Counted from the stretch's first letter, positions 30,856 through 43,108 are shown. The stretch is 64,000 nt of DNA from Macrolepiota albuminosa (GCA_027475525.1 JAMWFC010000053.1:930001-994000), one strand, 5' to 3'. Made by a program: numbers and translations. Notes: generated from the letters alone by a model not told the origin.

Positions 30856-32235
30856 GACATTCACAGAGCGCAATTCCATGTCTTCAATGCCAGCAATAGC
30901 AAGAATAAGGTGCAGAGAGGCAGGACGAAATGTTGGTGCAAAAACTTCATTGTAGTCAATGCCAGGGCATTGTGCATAACCCTTTGCAACAAGTCTAGCT
31001 TTAAACCTCTCAATTGAGCCATTTGCATTGCGCTTAATGCGAAATACCCATCCACTGCCAATAGCTTTCTTGCCTTCAGGCAAGTCACACTCCTCCCAAG
31101 TTCCATTAGCAACCAATGAAACATATTCATCAACTGCTGCCTGATACCACTTGTCAGCATCCTCAGATTTCATAGCTTGTTTGAATGTTCTAGGATCTGA
31201 AGAGCTAGCCATTCCAGCAAACTGAACATCTTCAAAACCAGGATCAAGTGGTTCTGGCTCTGGTTCTTCTTGTTCAAGATCAGACCCCAATTCCAATTCA
31301 CCTTGCACTTGCTCCTCTTCATCAGAACTGTCTTGGACAACAGGTTCTTGATGTTGCACCACCCACCAGTCTCTGGGAGGCTGTACATTGCGCTTAGAGC
31401 GTCTTAAAGCAAGTGGAGGTGATGGAGGAGCAGGTGGTTGTGCAGGTGGTTGTGCTGAATGGTGTCTGAGTCGATTTGGACGTGGTCTGAGTGCTGGGGC
31501 AGCTGGCTGAGGGCCTAATTCATGATCAAGTGGTCTTGGAGCTGGTGGATGTGTTATAGGGCGTAATGGAGGAGGTGGAGGTAGTGGAGGTGTAGGAGGT
31601 GTTACTGGCACTTGGAAAAGCAATGGTTCACTCCCCTCATTTTCAAGGGCAGATAACACTGGGATATTGAGATCCACAGGTGGTAGAGGAGGTGTAGAAG
31701 GTATCACTGGCCTAGTTAAGCGCAAACCAGGGAAGAAGCGCTCATCAAACTCTGCTCTCTCAGAAATTACAGTCTTCTTGGTTTCAGGATTGTAAAACAA
31801 CCATCCTTTATAACCAGGTGGATATCCAATGAAGATGCATTTTTCCATGTGAGACTGCAGAGATTTGCGCATATCCCTTTGTATGTAAACATATGCTCTA
31901 CATCCCCAAACTCTGAGATGAGAAACATCTGGTTTGTGCTTGTGCCACCTCTCATAAGGAGTAGCTGACTGTGATGCTGTTGGAATGCGATTCAGAATGT
32001 GAATCTGAGCATATAGACAGTGTGCCCAGAATGAGGCTGGTAAGCCTGACTCATTGAGCATGGCAGTGATGTCTTCTGACAGAGTTCTGTTTGCTCTTTC
32101 AGCAACACCATTCTGCTGAGGCCTATTTTGAGTTGTATGCCTCCTCACAATTCCACAAGCATCAGTGTATGCAATAAACTCCTTTGACATGTACTCTCCA
32201 CCCTTGGAGTTGTATGCCTCCTCACAATTCCACAA
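30856..32235 (-). pseudogene. Copia Pol, truncated (integrase end and RT start)
   Basis: Minus-strand frame with the end of the integrase core (RPQQNGVAERANRTL with the catalytic Glu), the FWAHCLYAQ and IFIGYPPGYKGW segments, a long Pro-rich linker, then the RVT_2 start (GSGWVFRIKRN, FKARLVAKGYAQ, YNEVFAPTFRP). It breaks off before any YVDD motif and runs into LTR repeats. The frame also starts abruptly in the middle of integrase. Coding order is correct for Ty1/copia, but RT and RNase H are lost. Confidence 0.85.
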
Positions 32236-32285
32236 GCATCAGTGTATGCAATAAACTCCTTTGACATGTACTCTCCACCCTTTTT
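32132..32285. repeat. 77-bp tandem duplication in copia pol
   Basis: Units starting at 32132 and 32209 share about 74 of 77 bases plus two bases upstream. The extra unit shifts the frame between Gag and Pol. It sits at the junction of the large deletion. Confidence 0.9.
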
Positions 32286-33499
32286 CCATTCAACCAGAAA
32301 TGCATGGCCCTTTTATCAATGTGAATGTTATAGCCTTTGTTTTTGGTCAAATATATACAAGATAAGAGATTATTTCGGAGTTGTGGAACATGCAAGACTC
32401 TGTGGAACTCTAAGGATTGGACCTTCTTCCCATTTACAACTGGATGGAATATAACAGTTCCAATTCCAGCTGAATAAATAATGTTGTTGTCAGCTAACCT
32501 GATTGGGGTATGATAGGGCTTGTAATTGTGGACCCAATTTCGATGTGGAGTCATGTGGCAAGTGGCTCCTGAGTCTACAATCCAATCAAAGTCAGCTTCA
32601 GGCTGAATGGGAAGTAATGGATCTGAACAATCCAATAAATGAGTACTTGCATTTCCAGCAAATTCTGCATCATCCTTCTTTGACTTGTCATCATTGGAGG
32701 CTGTATTAGCATGCTCCTGACGCTTTTTGCCTTTTCCTTTGTGAGATTTAGTCTGCTGCTTGGCTTGTTGCTGGGCTGCCTTGTATTTGAAGCAATTAGC
32801 CTGTGTATGACCTTGCAAACTGCAAAAATCACAAGAAGCTTTGGCCAATGCAACATTCATAGCAATTGCAGCTGCAGCAGACTCATCAGCACGACGACGA
32901 CGTTGTGTTTCCTCTGTGACAAAGGCCTGGTGAATCTTGGCCTTGTCCAAGTCATCTTTAAGAAGAAGAGTTGATACAAATGCTGAGAAATCCTCAGGAA
33001 GCGCCCTGATTAATGCCATGGATGACAATTCATTGTCTAGTTTAGCAATATCAAAGTCTTTAGGGCGCAAATCCTGGATTCTCTTCATTGCAGTCTCAAC
33101 TCTATTGATAAGAGTCTGCAGATTCTCATCCTCTCCTTTTCTGATGGAAAACAAGTCATCATAGGCATTAAAGCAAGTGCCTGGGCGCTGCTGCATGTGT
33201 ATTTGCTTGAGTGCATCCCACATCTTGTCTGGTTGATCTTTGTGATCATTGAGATGGATTCTTTGATCATCCTCCACCATCAAGTAAATCAGACCAGATG
33301 CAACATTAGCCTCCTTTTGCCATTCTCTGTATTCCCTCTTCTCTTCTGGTGTAGGTTTGTCAGAGAGTTCAAGAGCCAAAGAAGGCATGGAAATAGGCAT
33401 CCAGGCATTCTGAGAGCAAAGATAGGCCTCCATTTCCCCAACCCAAGAGTTATAGTTGTGGGAATTGAGTTTGTTGAAGGCTGGTATAGAAGTAGGCAT
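32222..33499 (-). CDS. Copia Gag and protease start
   Basis: A 425-residue open frame. The N-terminal part has the copia Gag pattern (NSHNYNSWVGEMEAYL start, the MWDALKQIH segment, then LSSMALIRALPEDF). A zinc-knuckle-like C-X2-C (CDFCSLQGHTQANC) is at about residue 226, then a Lys-rich linker, then the copia protease with WIVDSGATCHMT (about residue 308). After about residue 400 the frame enters the deletion junction and the last residues are out-of-frame integrase sequence. The start at 33499 (MPTSIPAFNKL) is the natural Gag start. It lies 240 bp inside the 5' LTR. Confidence 0.85.
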   Translation of the reverse strand: MPTSIPAFNKLNSHNYNSWVGEMEAYLCSQNAWMPISMPSLALELSDKPTPEEKREYREWQKEANVASGLIYLMVEDDQRIHLNDHKDQPDKMWDALKQIHMQQRPGTCFNAYDDLFSIRKGEDENLQTLINRVETAMKRIQDLRPKDFDIAKLDNELSSMALIRALPEDFSAFVSTLLLKDDLDKAKIHQAFVTEETQRRRRADESAAAAIAMNVALAKASCDFCSLQGHTQANCFKYKAAQQQAKQQTKSHKGKGKKRQEHANTASNDDKSKKDDAEFAGNASTHLLDCSDPLLPIQPEADFDWIVDSGATCHMTPHRNWVHNYKPYHTPIRLADNNIIYSAGIGTVIFHPVVNGKKVQSLEFHRVLHVPQLRNNLLSCIYLTKNKGYNIHIDKRAMHFWLNGKRVESTCQRSLLHTLMLVEL

Positions 33500-33740
33500 G
33501 GTGAAAGAGTTGGTGTGGAGTGTAGTGTCAGGAAATGCTGAAAAAGCAATAGAATGCTAAGGTCTAGTGTGCCAAAAGGAATTCAGCCACAAATCCAGTT
33601 AATAAAACTGGCAGGGTTCCTGTAAGGTCCTCAGGAGTGGTGCAGCAGGAAGGTGAGGTATAGTAAGTGTAACTAAGTAACTGCAGACTCTGCAATTGTA
33701 ACACCTCCCAGTTAGGCATGTCAGGCTTCACTGGCGAGAT

Positions 33741-33945
33741 AGCACAGGGGACAGAAACTGTCACTAAAGCTGAAGTCCAAAGTCAGAAAGAGTGAGGACT
33801 TCAGATGATCTATCTACAGTTTATATACTACTGGAAAACTATATACATGTGAATAAAGAATAATCACATGTGGATACATGTGATAGAATGAACTTGGGAT
33901 AGAATGATGATCATAATGGAATGCATGCAACAGGCAATTTCAACA
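33741..33945 (-). repeat. Copia 5' LTR (incomplete)
   Basis: In sense orientation it starts TGTTGAAATT at 33945 and matches 28288-28620, but ends after CCCCTGTGCT, lacking TTGCCTGTCTTTAACA and most of the repeat units. The outer flank is CTCTAC within gypsy gag. No clear primer-binding site follows. Confidence 0.75.
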
Positions 33946-35500
33946 CTCTACCCCATCAAAGACCTGATTCTTTAGCGACTTCAGCTCCTTCTCTAGTGTC
34001 TCAATTCTCTCCTCATGGGACAGCATAGGTTGGTCGCTGATAGCATTTAGCTGGAGTACTTCGTGAATTAGCGCTTGTTGAGGAGTCGCTTCTGCTTCTG
34101 TTGTCGCCATGCTATTCAAGTTGCCTGTTGCTAAGTTCCTGGGGTTTTGACAGTGCCACTCGTCAATGCATCCCTGGAACATCTTATGCTTGGGATAAAG
34201 AGGAATGTTAGCGCCCGAAGATAAGACTAGTTTCCCATCCATCTTACAGTGCACTTTCCCTTGTCGCAAATACTGTTCAAGGATAGTGCATCATCTCCTG
34301 ATCATGGTATGTATGTCCTGCCTTACCACAGAAATGGCAAAGTCTCATCTGTACGTTGTTTCTAGGCGCTGAGAGACTAGTCAAGATCAAGGTCTCCAGT
34401 TTATTCATGACATTAGCAACTGCGTTATTAACGGTGTTTTCCAAATCCTCCTTCTTGATGTACCCATTGCAGTCATTGGCGGTGCTAGGCACTGGCAACT
34501 CTAGCTTGGGTGCTATTCCTCCATGGTCCACGCCAGGTCGCTGTAAAGGTATACCTGTATTTGTGCCCTTGAATCACTTTCCTGCCTCAAAGACCTTTTC
34601 TATGTCGTAGGGTTCCTCGGGATGATGGTCGTGCATAATGATCTCCAAGCATCATGCAATCTTAGTCCATAACAAGGTCAGGAATCCTTGTTGAAACAAC
34701 CGGCGCTCCTCATTCCCATATAACTTTCTATTTTGGACCAGCCATCTTGCTATTTGCTGGAAATCACGATAATAAGTTGATAACGCTCCTCGAGTATAGA
34801 TCCCTGCTGCAAAGGTGTTCTGTACTAGCTTCTGGATTTCCATTACTGTATAATGTTTAGCTTCTTCAGCGCCAGGATATAAGTGGATGATAGCCTTCTT
34901 CCATTCATTATAGGTAAAAGGCCTTGGCACTGCGTCATTGGTAAGTCCTTGGAACTCCTTCAAACCTGTTCATGATTTGGCTGTATTGTATGAGACGTAT
35001 CTGGCAGCATATTCCTTCATCTGTGTATTGTTGGTCACGTGACAGTCGCATAGCAAATACTCCAACTCCTTGAAATACTGCATTAGTTCACAGGGCTTCA
35101 TTTCATCCCATTTTGGTGACAAGAAGTGGTTTCTGAGTAGCATGCACTGATTATTCGGCTGATCCATACCAGTAGGTGTGTTTGTTGAAGTAGGAAGGAT
35201 GGTGGTGCTCATGTTACTTAGCGTCGATGTTGTAGGTACAGGCTCAGTTGGCTCTGAGTCGCTAGGTTCTGGCAATAATAACCTAGATAACTCTTCTAGA
35301 AGAGTAAGCGGCGTATGGGTTTTGCCTGCTAAGTACTCAAACGGTCAGAAAAAAGGGAAAAAGCTTTCAGCTAAGCTGTCTGAGACGGCCTCAAGCTCCT
35401 GATCCAAAGTCTGTCTTGGTAGTGCACCTGGTAAGTGTGGTGAATCGGTAGTGCTTGGTTCAAATGTGCTCTCCAACAGGAGGCGGCGCTGTCACTGGGC
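33946..35500 (-). pseudogene. Gypsy gag of the E-family element
   Basis: A decayed Gag on the minus strand downstream of LTR E2. The block at 34970-35275 (SPKWDEMKPCELMQYFKELEYL) and the one at 34652-34963 (TYNEWKKAIIHLYPGAEE, TYYRDFQQIARWL) form the capsid part. The block at 34277-34531 holds a knuckle CHFCGKAGHTYHDQ whose last Cys is changed (about Tyr). The block at 33946-34269 is the C-terminal end (LKNQVFDGVE), cut by the copia insertion at 33945. Stops occur where Trp or Arg codons are expected. The pol that should follow is not in place. Confidence 0.8.
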
Positions 35501-35540
35501 TCAAGTTTCTGACAGAATTCTGTCTCAGAAGAACCCCTCA

Positions 35541-35552
35541 CGGTGGGCTCCA
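35541..35552 (-). promoter_or_regulatory. Primer-binding site of the E-family element
   Basis: In sense orientation TGGAGCCCACCG lies six bases after the end of LTR E2. The TGG start fits pairing with a tRNA 3' CCA end. The same motif survives in the centre of the inverted LTR pair at 47709-47720. Confidence 0.6.
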
Positions 35553-35558
35553 AAATGA

Positions 35559-36621
35559 TGATGCCAACTATGGTTGGGTGCGCTTGACATATACGCAGTA
35601 CAATGCCATCTCTAGCGCTTGATGTGCGTAGTTGTGAGGAGTCCCGACAGAGTCCCAGTGTGCTCAAGCAGAGGTGATAGAACAATGCGCTAGATTATAG
35701 TGCCTTGGAGGCTATCTGGCAGACGGTAAGCGTTGTAGCTTAAACAAAAATATAGAGGAAAAGATGAGTAGCGCAGTGTATTGTGCCCGTAGGCGGCACC
35801 GTAAACAATGAAGACGAGATAGACAAGGCTAGTGCCCGACTTAGTGACAAAGTCAGAGAAAGCTAGTATAATTTGAACGCTAAGTGTAACTTTGTGCTCA
35901 AGAGGTTACGATTCATTGTTATATACATGTCAAGTAGCTATTTTATATACTATGTGCTACCATGTTTGCCAAGATAAAAGTCCATCTGCGGCGCTACCTC
36001 CTAGCGCTTCTCCTTGTGGTTTCCTCTAACAGTGACCTGTCAACGGCAACCTTTTGCACATGGATGATGGTGACCAATGGTGTTATGACCCACAGCGACC
36101 AGCGGCAACTCTATATTAATTTACAATTATGCGAGTCTGCTCCCTTTTACTATAACTCCGATTGGCCAGGCTATTCCGGGATATGGTCGGAAAATCCTGG
36201 ACAGACGCCGTGAGCGCTAATGTCAGCGCTACTCATTGTACCAGTTCCTGACAGGTCCAGATGTCGGATTTAAGTATATTCTGTGCTGCCATCATTGATT
36301 CTTTTAGACTTCTGATTGAAGTGCCTCATCAAATGGCAGCACCTGCTGCTGGCTCCTTCTGAAATGGGGTTTAGTTAGACTCCCCTCCCGCCATCATGTT
36401 AGCGCTATACGTTCTGAGCCTCCTTCGTCCTTGGGATAGGTGAATGGAGTGTGCTGAAGGCCTGGTAGCTGGTGGTTAGGGTAAATGGATAAGTCTTGTA
36501 GTAGAGTGCCAGAGCTAGAGCTGCTCTATATTCCCAACTGGTCACTAGAGTTTTCAGTACGTCAAGTGTCGGTTGGCCTATAATGTCCCTTGATGCGCTT
36601 AGTCTGAGTAGAAGCCTATCA
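35559..36621 (-). repeat. LTR family E, copy E2 (5' LTR)
   Basis: Sense orientation starts TGATAGGCTTCTAC (36621) and ends TTGGCATCA (35559), about 1.06 kb. It is followed by a primer-binding site and gag on the same strand, so it is a genuine 5' LTR. Its outer side abuts gypsy pol codons on the plus strand (36622), so this element inserted into another gypsy element's RT. Confidence 0.85.
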
Positions 36622-39600
36622 GTATTTGCTTGGGAGGATTCAGAATGTAGTAAACTCAGAACTGACTTCTTTCCACCAGTGGTTATACCAACGATACCTC
36701 ACGTACCTTGGACTGAGCATAACCGACCTATACCACTAGGCATTGAAGCCAAAGTTTGCCAAATCATTTGCTCCAAGATAGCGGCAGGAGTTTATGAGCC
36801 TTCTAATTCGGCCTATAGATCATGATGGTTTTATGTACTAAAGAAAAATGGAAAGCTACATATAGTTCACAGTTTGAAACCGCTAAACAAAGTCACAATT
36901 TATCATTCAAGGGTACCGCCCTTTCTCAATCATGTTGCTGAATCTTTTGCAAAACGAATATGTGGTGCTACCCTGGATTTGTACATGGGCTACAACGAGC
37001 ACTTAATTCACCCTTCCTCTTGTGACTTGACAACATTCCAAACGCCATTCAGGGTGCTACGATTAGTTATACTTTTCATGGGATGGACGAATTTGGTATC
37101 CATATTTCATGATGACATTACGTTTATTCTACAACCTGAAATACCTTACCATGTGCTTAGTTTTATCGACAACGTAGGCATTAAGGGCCCAAAAGATTGG
37201 CGCCTTGTAAATGGCAAGCCCAAAGTGCACCTGGAAAATCCCAATATCCACATGGCACTATAGAACTTCTTCCAATTGGTTAACTGAGTGCTCCAGCGCA
37301 TGAAATATTGTGGCGGAACATTCTCAGGACACAAGCTGGTTCTTTGTGCACTGCAATTTAAAATTTTAGGGCATGTTTGCATGCCAGAGGGCAGGATCCC
37401 TGAGGAGAGCCAATTAGCGCTTCTGGAAAAGTGGGAAGTCTGCCATAACCTCTTGGAAGTTTGCGCGTTCCTAGGCACAGTAAGTTTTCTGCGCATGTTC
37501 ATACACCATTTCTCACATCAGGTGCATGCTCTTAATTGCTTAACTTGTTCTGGGGTCCCCTTTGAATTTGGACCTGACCAAACTAACGCCCAAAAGGATT
37601 TAGTGAAGGCATTGCAGGAAGCAAAGCCATTGGTACCTATTGACTATACTACTTCCTATCTCATTATACTTGCCGTTGACACCTCCTACATTGCGGTCAG
37701 CTTTTTTTTGTGTCAATGTGATGGTGCAAATCGAAAAATCAGACACTACAATTGCTTCAGATTGATTACCCTTAATGACAGAGAATCGTGTTACAGTCAG
37801 CCCAAACTAGAATTATATGGCTTGTTTCAGGCATTTCAAATGTATCTCATTGGGGTTCGAAATCTGATTGTCAAAGTCAATGCATGCTACATCAAAGGAA
37901 TGCTCCAGAATCCAGACATTCAACCTTCGGCTAGCATGAATTGCTGGGTAGTAGCAATACTAATGTTTCACTTTGAGCTCATGCATGTCAAGAGAGTGTG
38001 TTTCATGGACCTGACGGACTATCTAGATGATCTAGGCAGCCAGAAGACAAGGTGCCAGACAAAAGCGACAATGACGTATTTGACGACTGGATTGACTAGC
38101 TGTACAGTTTCGTACATATTATTCAATTACCTATTTCAGCCCTTTGCAAAGATTGACCTATCTCAACATGGCTACACCCTATCATCCCATATCAACCTAA
38201 ACTGTATCAGGCTCCATCAACTTTTTACACAGCTAGTATCTATAACATCGCTAAGCCCTCTAACAATTTAAAGATAGTCGAGGAACCCAGACCCTTACGG
38301 GAAAATAGTCACAACCTACCATATTTGGCAATACCTTGTAGTGCCAAGACTAAGTCAGAAGACCAATAAGTTGATCAGGTTAGAAAGTGGCTACAGGATT
38401 TGTGCTAACCATCAGATCTTATGGATACGGAATACACCACCTTCATTTGATATGCGACAACTTTCTTTATAGTTGAGAATCAGCTGCTTTGGCAACAAAA
38501 TAGGGCTGGTGCTTACAAATTGGTAATCAAACCAGACAGCCGAATTAGAATTCTGCATGCTATGCACAACGACTTGGGACATCAAGGACTCTATATGACG
38601 TGGGCAAATCTATTGGAACATTTTTGGTGGCCTCAAGTTAGCGCCAATATTGTGTAGTATATTTGCACTTGTCATCTCTGCCAAATTCAGCAGACATGCC
38701 AAGTTTTTATTCCCCCAACAGTAGCAACTCCAGCACCATTGTTCGGAAAGATATATATATCGACACTATGCACATGCCCAAGTCAGGGCGCTACAAGTAC
38801 ATTATCCAAGGAAGGTGTTTCTTGGTACATTGGCCAGAGTTCTGTATGCTCCAGCAATAAAATACCAACGATATAGCTAAGTGGCTCTTCAAAGATGTTA
38901 TTTGCAGATGGGGAGCCCTTCACAAGATTGTTACAGACAATGAAGTGCCTATAGTCAAGGTGCTTACCTACCTCGCGAAGAAATACAATATACAGCATAT
39001 TCGAGTCTCAGGATACAACAAACATGCTAATAGTATTGTGAAAAGGCTGCATTTTGACGTTCGACAAGCGCTATTCAAGGTGGTAGATGGTGACAAAAGT
39101 TGCTGGAGTAAAGCGACTTATTTGGTCTTTTGGTCTGAATGGGTTACCATACGGAAGAGGATGGGCTGTTCTCCTTACTACGTGGCGACTGGCACCCATC
39201 CCCTGCTCCCAGCAGATGTTTTGGAGGCGACGTACTTACAACCCCTGCCTAACTCAATACTGTCTTTAACTGATCTGATTGCCAGGCATGCTATAGACCT
39301 ACAACAACGCATGGAGGATCTCGAGCGCTTACATGAGGTGGTATTTCAAGCTAGACAACAGGCTGCACTATGATTTGAAAGCAAGCACAATGCTATAATC
39401 CAGGATTACAACTTTGCAGCTGGCACCCTAGTACTAATGTGCAACTCAAAAATCAAAGTTACTCATAACAAGAAGATGCGACCTCGGTACCTAGGACCCC
39501 TCATAGTAGTTTCCCGCAATAGGAGAGGCGCCTATGTACTCTGTGAGTTGGATGGCTTAGTTTTGCATTGACCAGTAGCAGTGTTCTAACTCATTCCCTA

Positions 39601-39730
39601 CTTAGCATGTGAACACATTCCATTACCTTTGTTGGCACTAGACATTGACACTGCCAAACTTTGAGAGCTTGAAGAGACTGAGTTGGTGGACAATGACAAA
39701 ACCACTCTGGATGAAGACGAGGAGCAATAA
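36622..39730 (+). pseudogene. Gypsy pol remnant (RT, RNase H, integrase)
   Basis: Plus-strand pol beginning inside RT at VFAWEDSECSKLRTDFFPPV, which lacks its upstream part because LTR E2 lies there. RT blocks: 36622-36825 and 36874-37263 (TLDLYMGYNEHLI, MGWTNLVSIFHDD). RNase H: about 37288-38040 (ILAVDTSYIAVSFFLCQC, LNDRESCYSQPKLELYGL). Integrase: 38480-39373 (HDLGHQGLY region, then ITDNEVP-like and CSPYYVATGTHPLLP). The C-terminal end is at 39400-39730 (RPRYLGPLIVVSRN, then an acidic tail). Numerous stops where Trp or Arg is expected, and frame changes, make it inactive. It is probably the same broad family as the E gag, but on the opposite strand. Confidence 0.85.
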
Positions 39731-40369
39731 ACTCATACAAAAAACGAGGCGCCAACTGTTAGTGCCCCCCTTGATCAGACTTAGGCAACCCGACAACCAT
39801 AAAAAAAATAAATAAATGAGTGGTACTAATACACAATGAACTAGCAAGCCAACTATGACTACAACTAATTGAGCTACCCTAAAAAAGAAGATTGTCGATG
39901 AGGACCTTTGACTTGATCCTTAGGTTGCTTGCGGGTGGGAGGAGCGCCTGAAGGTAGCACGTTAGCAGATGGTACTGGAGGTATGGGAACACTAGGAGGA
40001 GGCATGGGAGGAGCACCTGGGCAAGGAGCATGAGGAGCAGTAGAGGGGTTGGAGGATGAGTATCACCTGTCCCCATCTGGGCAAGACTCAAATGATGTGA
40101 AGGAAAAGGCCATGCATTCAAATATGGCTCTATGTGCGTCAAGGTAGCCAGGAGAGACTCTTAGAAACAGCATGGATTAACAGCCTCAGATCAGGAAAAG
40201 ATAAGAACTAACCAAGCTTCCTGTTTTGTGGAGTAGGCTGGCCAGACTCGAAGCAGTACTTGTAACTGGCTCCTACACAACACATGAGCATTACTCACAA
40301 CCCACGCTAAGGGGAGGCATATGGTGACCAAGGATGGGTCGATGGCAATCATTCACTCCTCAGATGCGT
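39731..40369 (-). other. Unassigned; Pro-rich antisense coding trace
   Basis: After the gypsy pol tail there is no recognisable gene. On the minus strand 39879-40142 reads as a Pro/Ala-rich segment ending in a basic KQPKDQVKG-like stretch. This is a composition like the C-terminus of a disordered protein. It could be the far end of the minus-strand pseudogene at 43109-46336, separated by LTR E3, but no overlap proves this. Confidence 0.3.
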
Positions 40370-42381
40370 TGATAGGCTTCTACTCAGACTGAGCGCATCA
40401 AGGGGCACACTACAGGCCTATGGACACAGGCCATACTCAAGACCCTAGCAATCCTTTTGGACACAGGAAACCCCAGACCTTAGCGCTCAATTATAGGTGC
40501 TGGTTATCAGTCTAAACTACACCACTACTAAGCCTTCAGCATATACCATTTATTGACCTTGGAGGATTAGGAGACCAAGGACTCAGGGCACTAGTACGAC
40601 AGTGGGGACACAACTTTGACCAAACCCTGATTAGTTCCATAAAGGGGTTAGCATTAGGCGCTGATGACGCCCAAAGTTTGGTCAGCAACAAATGTGACTA
40701 TAGTGTTACTGTACCAAGAGTTTGCGTTGGGCGCGCTATAAGTGATGTGAGGAGTCCCGGGCAGGTCCCAGAGAACACGCCTGTGAAAATGGGTAAAAGT
40801 CGGTAACGGGGTTGGCAAGTGTAAAGCGCTAAGGTAAAGCGCCTAGGAAGAAGCGGTAAGTGAACACGGCAAAGGTAAGCGGCAAGAGCACGATAAGCTT
40901 AGCGAAGTCTAAGCGTCGATAATGCCTGCTGTAGTTGCAAGGCACGAGTATGTCGAGTGTTGGCGAGCATCTGTAACTGCCGATGAGTTTGACGTTGCCG
41001 ACCATAGCGTAAATGAGCTCTTGAGCGTAAGGGAGACTGAAGAAAGGGGAGTAGTGAACTCTGGTTTATTGTTCGATAATTTATGTACAAGTCGGTAAGT
41101 ACTTTTATACTACAATGAGTTCGCCGTCGCCAGTGGCTAATGACGCCAGAGTGCAGTAAACTAGAAAATTTCATAGGGGTAGCTCCAACGGTTTCAGATC
41201 CCTACCGTCCATTCAAGAGCCTTAGTAACGCCAGACGACAGATCGCGAAGCTAAACCATCAATCCATCACCCTTCTGTCTGTCAAAAAGGCTTAGCGGTG
41301 TCAGGCGCCAGATCGAGACGCTAAGCGGTGTCAGACGCCAAGGTCAAACGCCAAGCTGTCCGTCAGTTTTTGATAGATCATCAGGCTTCTCCCTAAGCGC
41401 TGTTGTCAGTGACTGATGCCATCTGTCAGTTGTCATTCTTGCTGCCGTCAGCGCTATCATTGATTGGATCTGCTTCTTGCCGTGCGCGGCCGTCAAATAT
41501 TGCCAAAAATAGTTAGTTAGCGCGCGCTAAGGTATCCTGGGTCGGTGCCGCTTTGCCGTCGCCTGCCGTTGATGTGCTGATCCTGTATGGGGTCCTATCA
41601 GCGCTGCCATTGGACGAGGCACTTTAATCAGAAGTCTAAAGAATCAGTAGCGACGAAACAGAATATACTCTAGCCCAACATTCTATTCATCAAAAATTGA
41701 TACTAGATTTAGCGCTGGCAGCAGAACTTATGGCGTCTGTTGAGGATTTTCTGACTATACTCCGCCAAGGCCAGGCCAATCGGAATTACACTAAAAAGTG
41801 AGCAGACTCCTACAAAGTTTAAGTCAGTTTAGAGTTGCCATGGCCAATGGGCTATAACACTGTTGGTCGCCATTGCCCTATGCGTACCGGTCACCATTGA
41901 TAGGTTGCCATTAGCTACAACCACGAGGAGAGGCGCTAATTGGTAGTGCCGCTAATGGACTCATTTTAAAATATAGTAGTGCATAGTATAAAAGATAGCT
42001 ACTCTGGATGTACATAGCAACGAATCGTAACCTCTTAAGCACCCAAGTTACCCTTAGCGTTCAAATCACGCTAGCTTGCTCGGACTTTGTCACTAAGTTG
42101 GGTGCTAGCCTTGTTTATTTTGTCTTCGTCATTTACAGTGCCATTTATGGGCACACTACGCTGCGCTACTTGCCTTTTCCTCTATATCTTTGTGTAAACT
42201 ACAACGCTTACCGTTTGCCAGATAGCATGCGAGGTGCTATCATCTAGCACGTCATTTTATCACCTTTGCTCAAGCACACCGGGACTCTGTCGGGACTCCT
42301 CATAACTACGCACGCCAAGCGCTGGAGATGGCGTTGTACTGCATATACGTCCAGCGCACCCAACTATAGTTGGCGTCATCA
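40370..42381 (+). repeat. LTR family E, copy E3, with nested solo LTR D
   Basis: It begins TGATAGGCTTCTACTC and ends TTGGCGTCATCA. Subtracting the nested block 40662-41600 plus one GCGC copy leaves about 1.07 kb, the normal E length. No primer-binding site follows at 42382 and the 5-bp flanks do not match, so it may be a solo or rearranged LTR. Confidence 0.8.
40662..41600 (+). repeat. Solo LTR, family D, complete copy (D3)
   Basis: It starts TGATGACGCCC and ends GTCCTATCA (939 bp). The target GCGC is duplicated at 40658-40661 and 41601-41604, and removing it restores the E LTR sequence seen at 46760-46780. It is rich in GCGCTAAG-like words and CpG, so it is younger than the D copies at 469 and 17408. 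Orientation is arbitrary. Confidence 0.8.
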
Positions 42382-43108
42382 GCATCTAGTAGAATTTGGG
42401 TACCAGCATACAAGGGTCATGGTGTTGCCGTTCTTGTGTGGAAAGCTGCCAGTAGGCATTAATATAAGAAACTGCTCAAGCTGATCGAGGATAACTGGAC
42501 AGTAAAGACGTTCAGGCTCATCAAGGAGGAGGGGAAGTTCTGGCATGATGTAATATGGACCAGCTTACCAGTGCCAGAACCCATAAAATACCTCAAGCTA
42601 CTTGCAGGGTCACAGAGATTTGAGAATTCTTACATGTGCGAAACAATCACAAGAGGGGGGAGCGACAACAGCAATGCATTTCATACAACTACAACAAAAA
42701 GAAATCAACTATCCAAAATCTGTCAGCCTAGTGGCACCATGGAAAAGAAGGGAGCTGACTTACATAAACAACATGGGAGACGGACGAGCATCAAGGACCA
42801 GGCAGAAGGAGAGGCTGGGAAGGCCTCCAGCCTTTGGCAGGACCACGAAAAAGTCGGCCACCAGTAGACAAGCGGGGTGCCTAGTGAGGCGACATGTTAG
42901 AAGGAAGAAAACAAGATAATAAGGTGATGGACCAGATAGTGGCTCTCCTCCAGCAGCAACTCCAGATGCTCTTTTGTCTCCTTGGTCATGATTTGTTTTA
43001 TTTGGCAACTATTAGAAGAGAAGGAGGATGAAAAAGGCAAAAGCGCACCTGAAAAATCCAACTCCAGTTCTTCTCCATACCAAAATGGGTCAATGGCAGG
43101 TCATTGTT
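42382..43108 (+). other. Unassigned region with a weak plus-strand coding trace
   Basis: Between LTR E3 and the minus-strand pseudogene. A plus-strand frame with one TAA at about 42384-42600 reads as a compact protein-like segment (VPAYKGHGVAVLVWKAASRH, then WTVKTFRLIKEEGKFWHDV). I do not recognise it. A second frame at 42602-42919 is Arg/Lys-rich and may be its continuation. It could be a fragment of a host gene or of a retroelement ORF. Confidence 0.3.

Larger units (their letters stand above)
30466..33945 (-). mobile_element. Copia element (Ty1/copia) with large internal deletion
   Basis: A minus-strand element with LTR sequence at both ends (30466 to about 30850, and 33741-33945), Gag at 32222-33499 and a truncated Pol at about 30860-32235. 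The pre-integrase region, the first part of integrase, most of RT and all of RNase H are missing. It cannot move alone. Two 77-bp tandem duplications lie inside (30693 and 32132). The 5' LTR lacks the last bases present in the 28288 copy. It interrupts a gypsy gag whose coding resumes at 33946. Confidence 0.8.
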
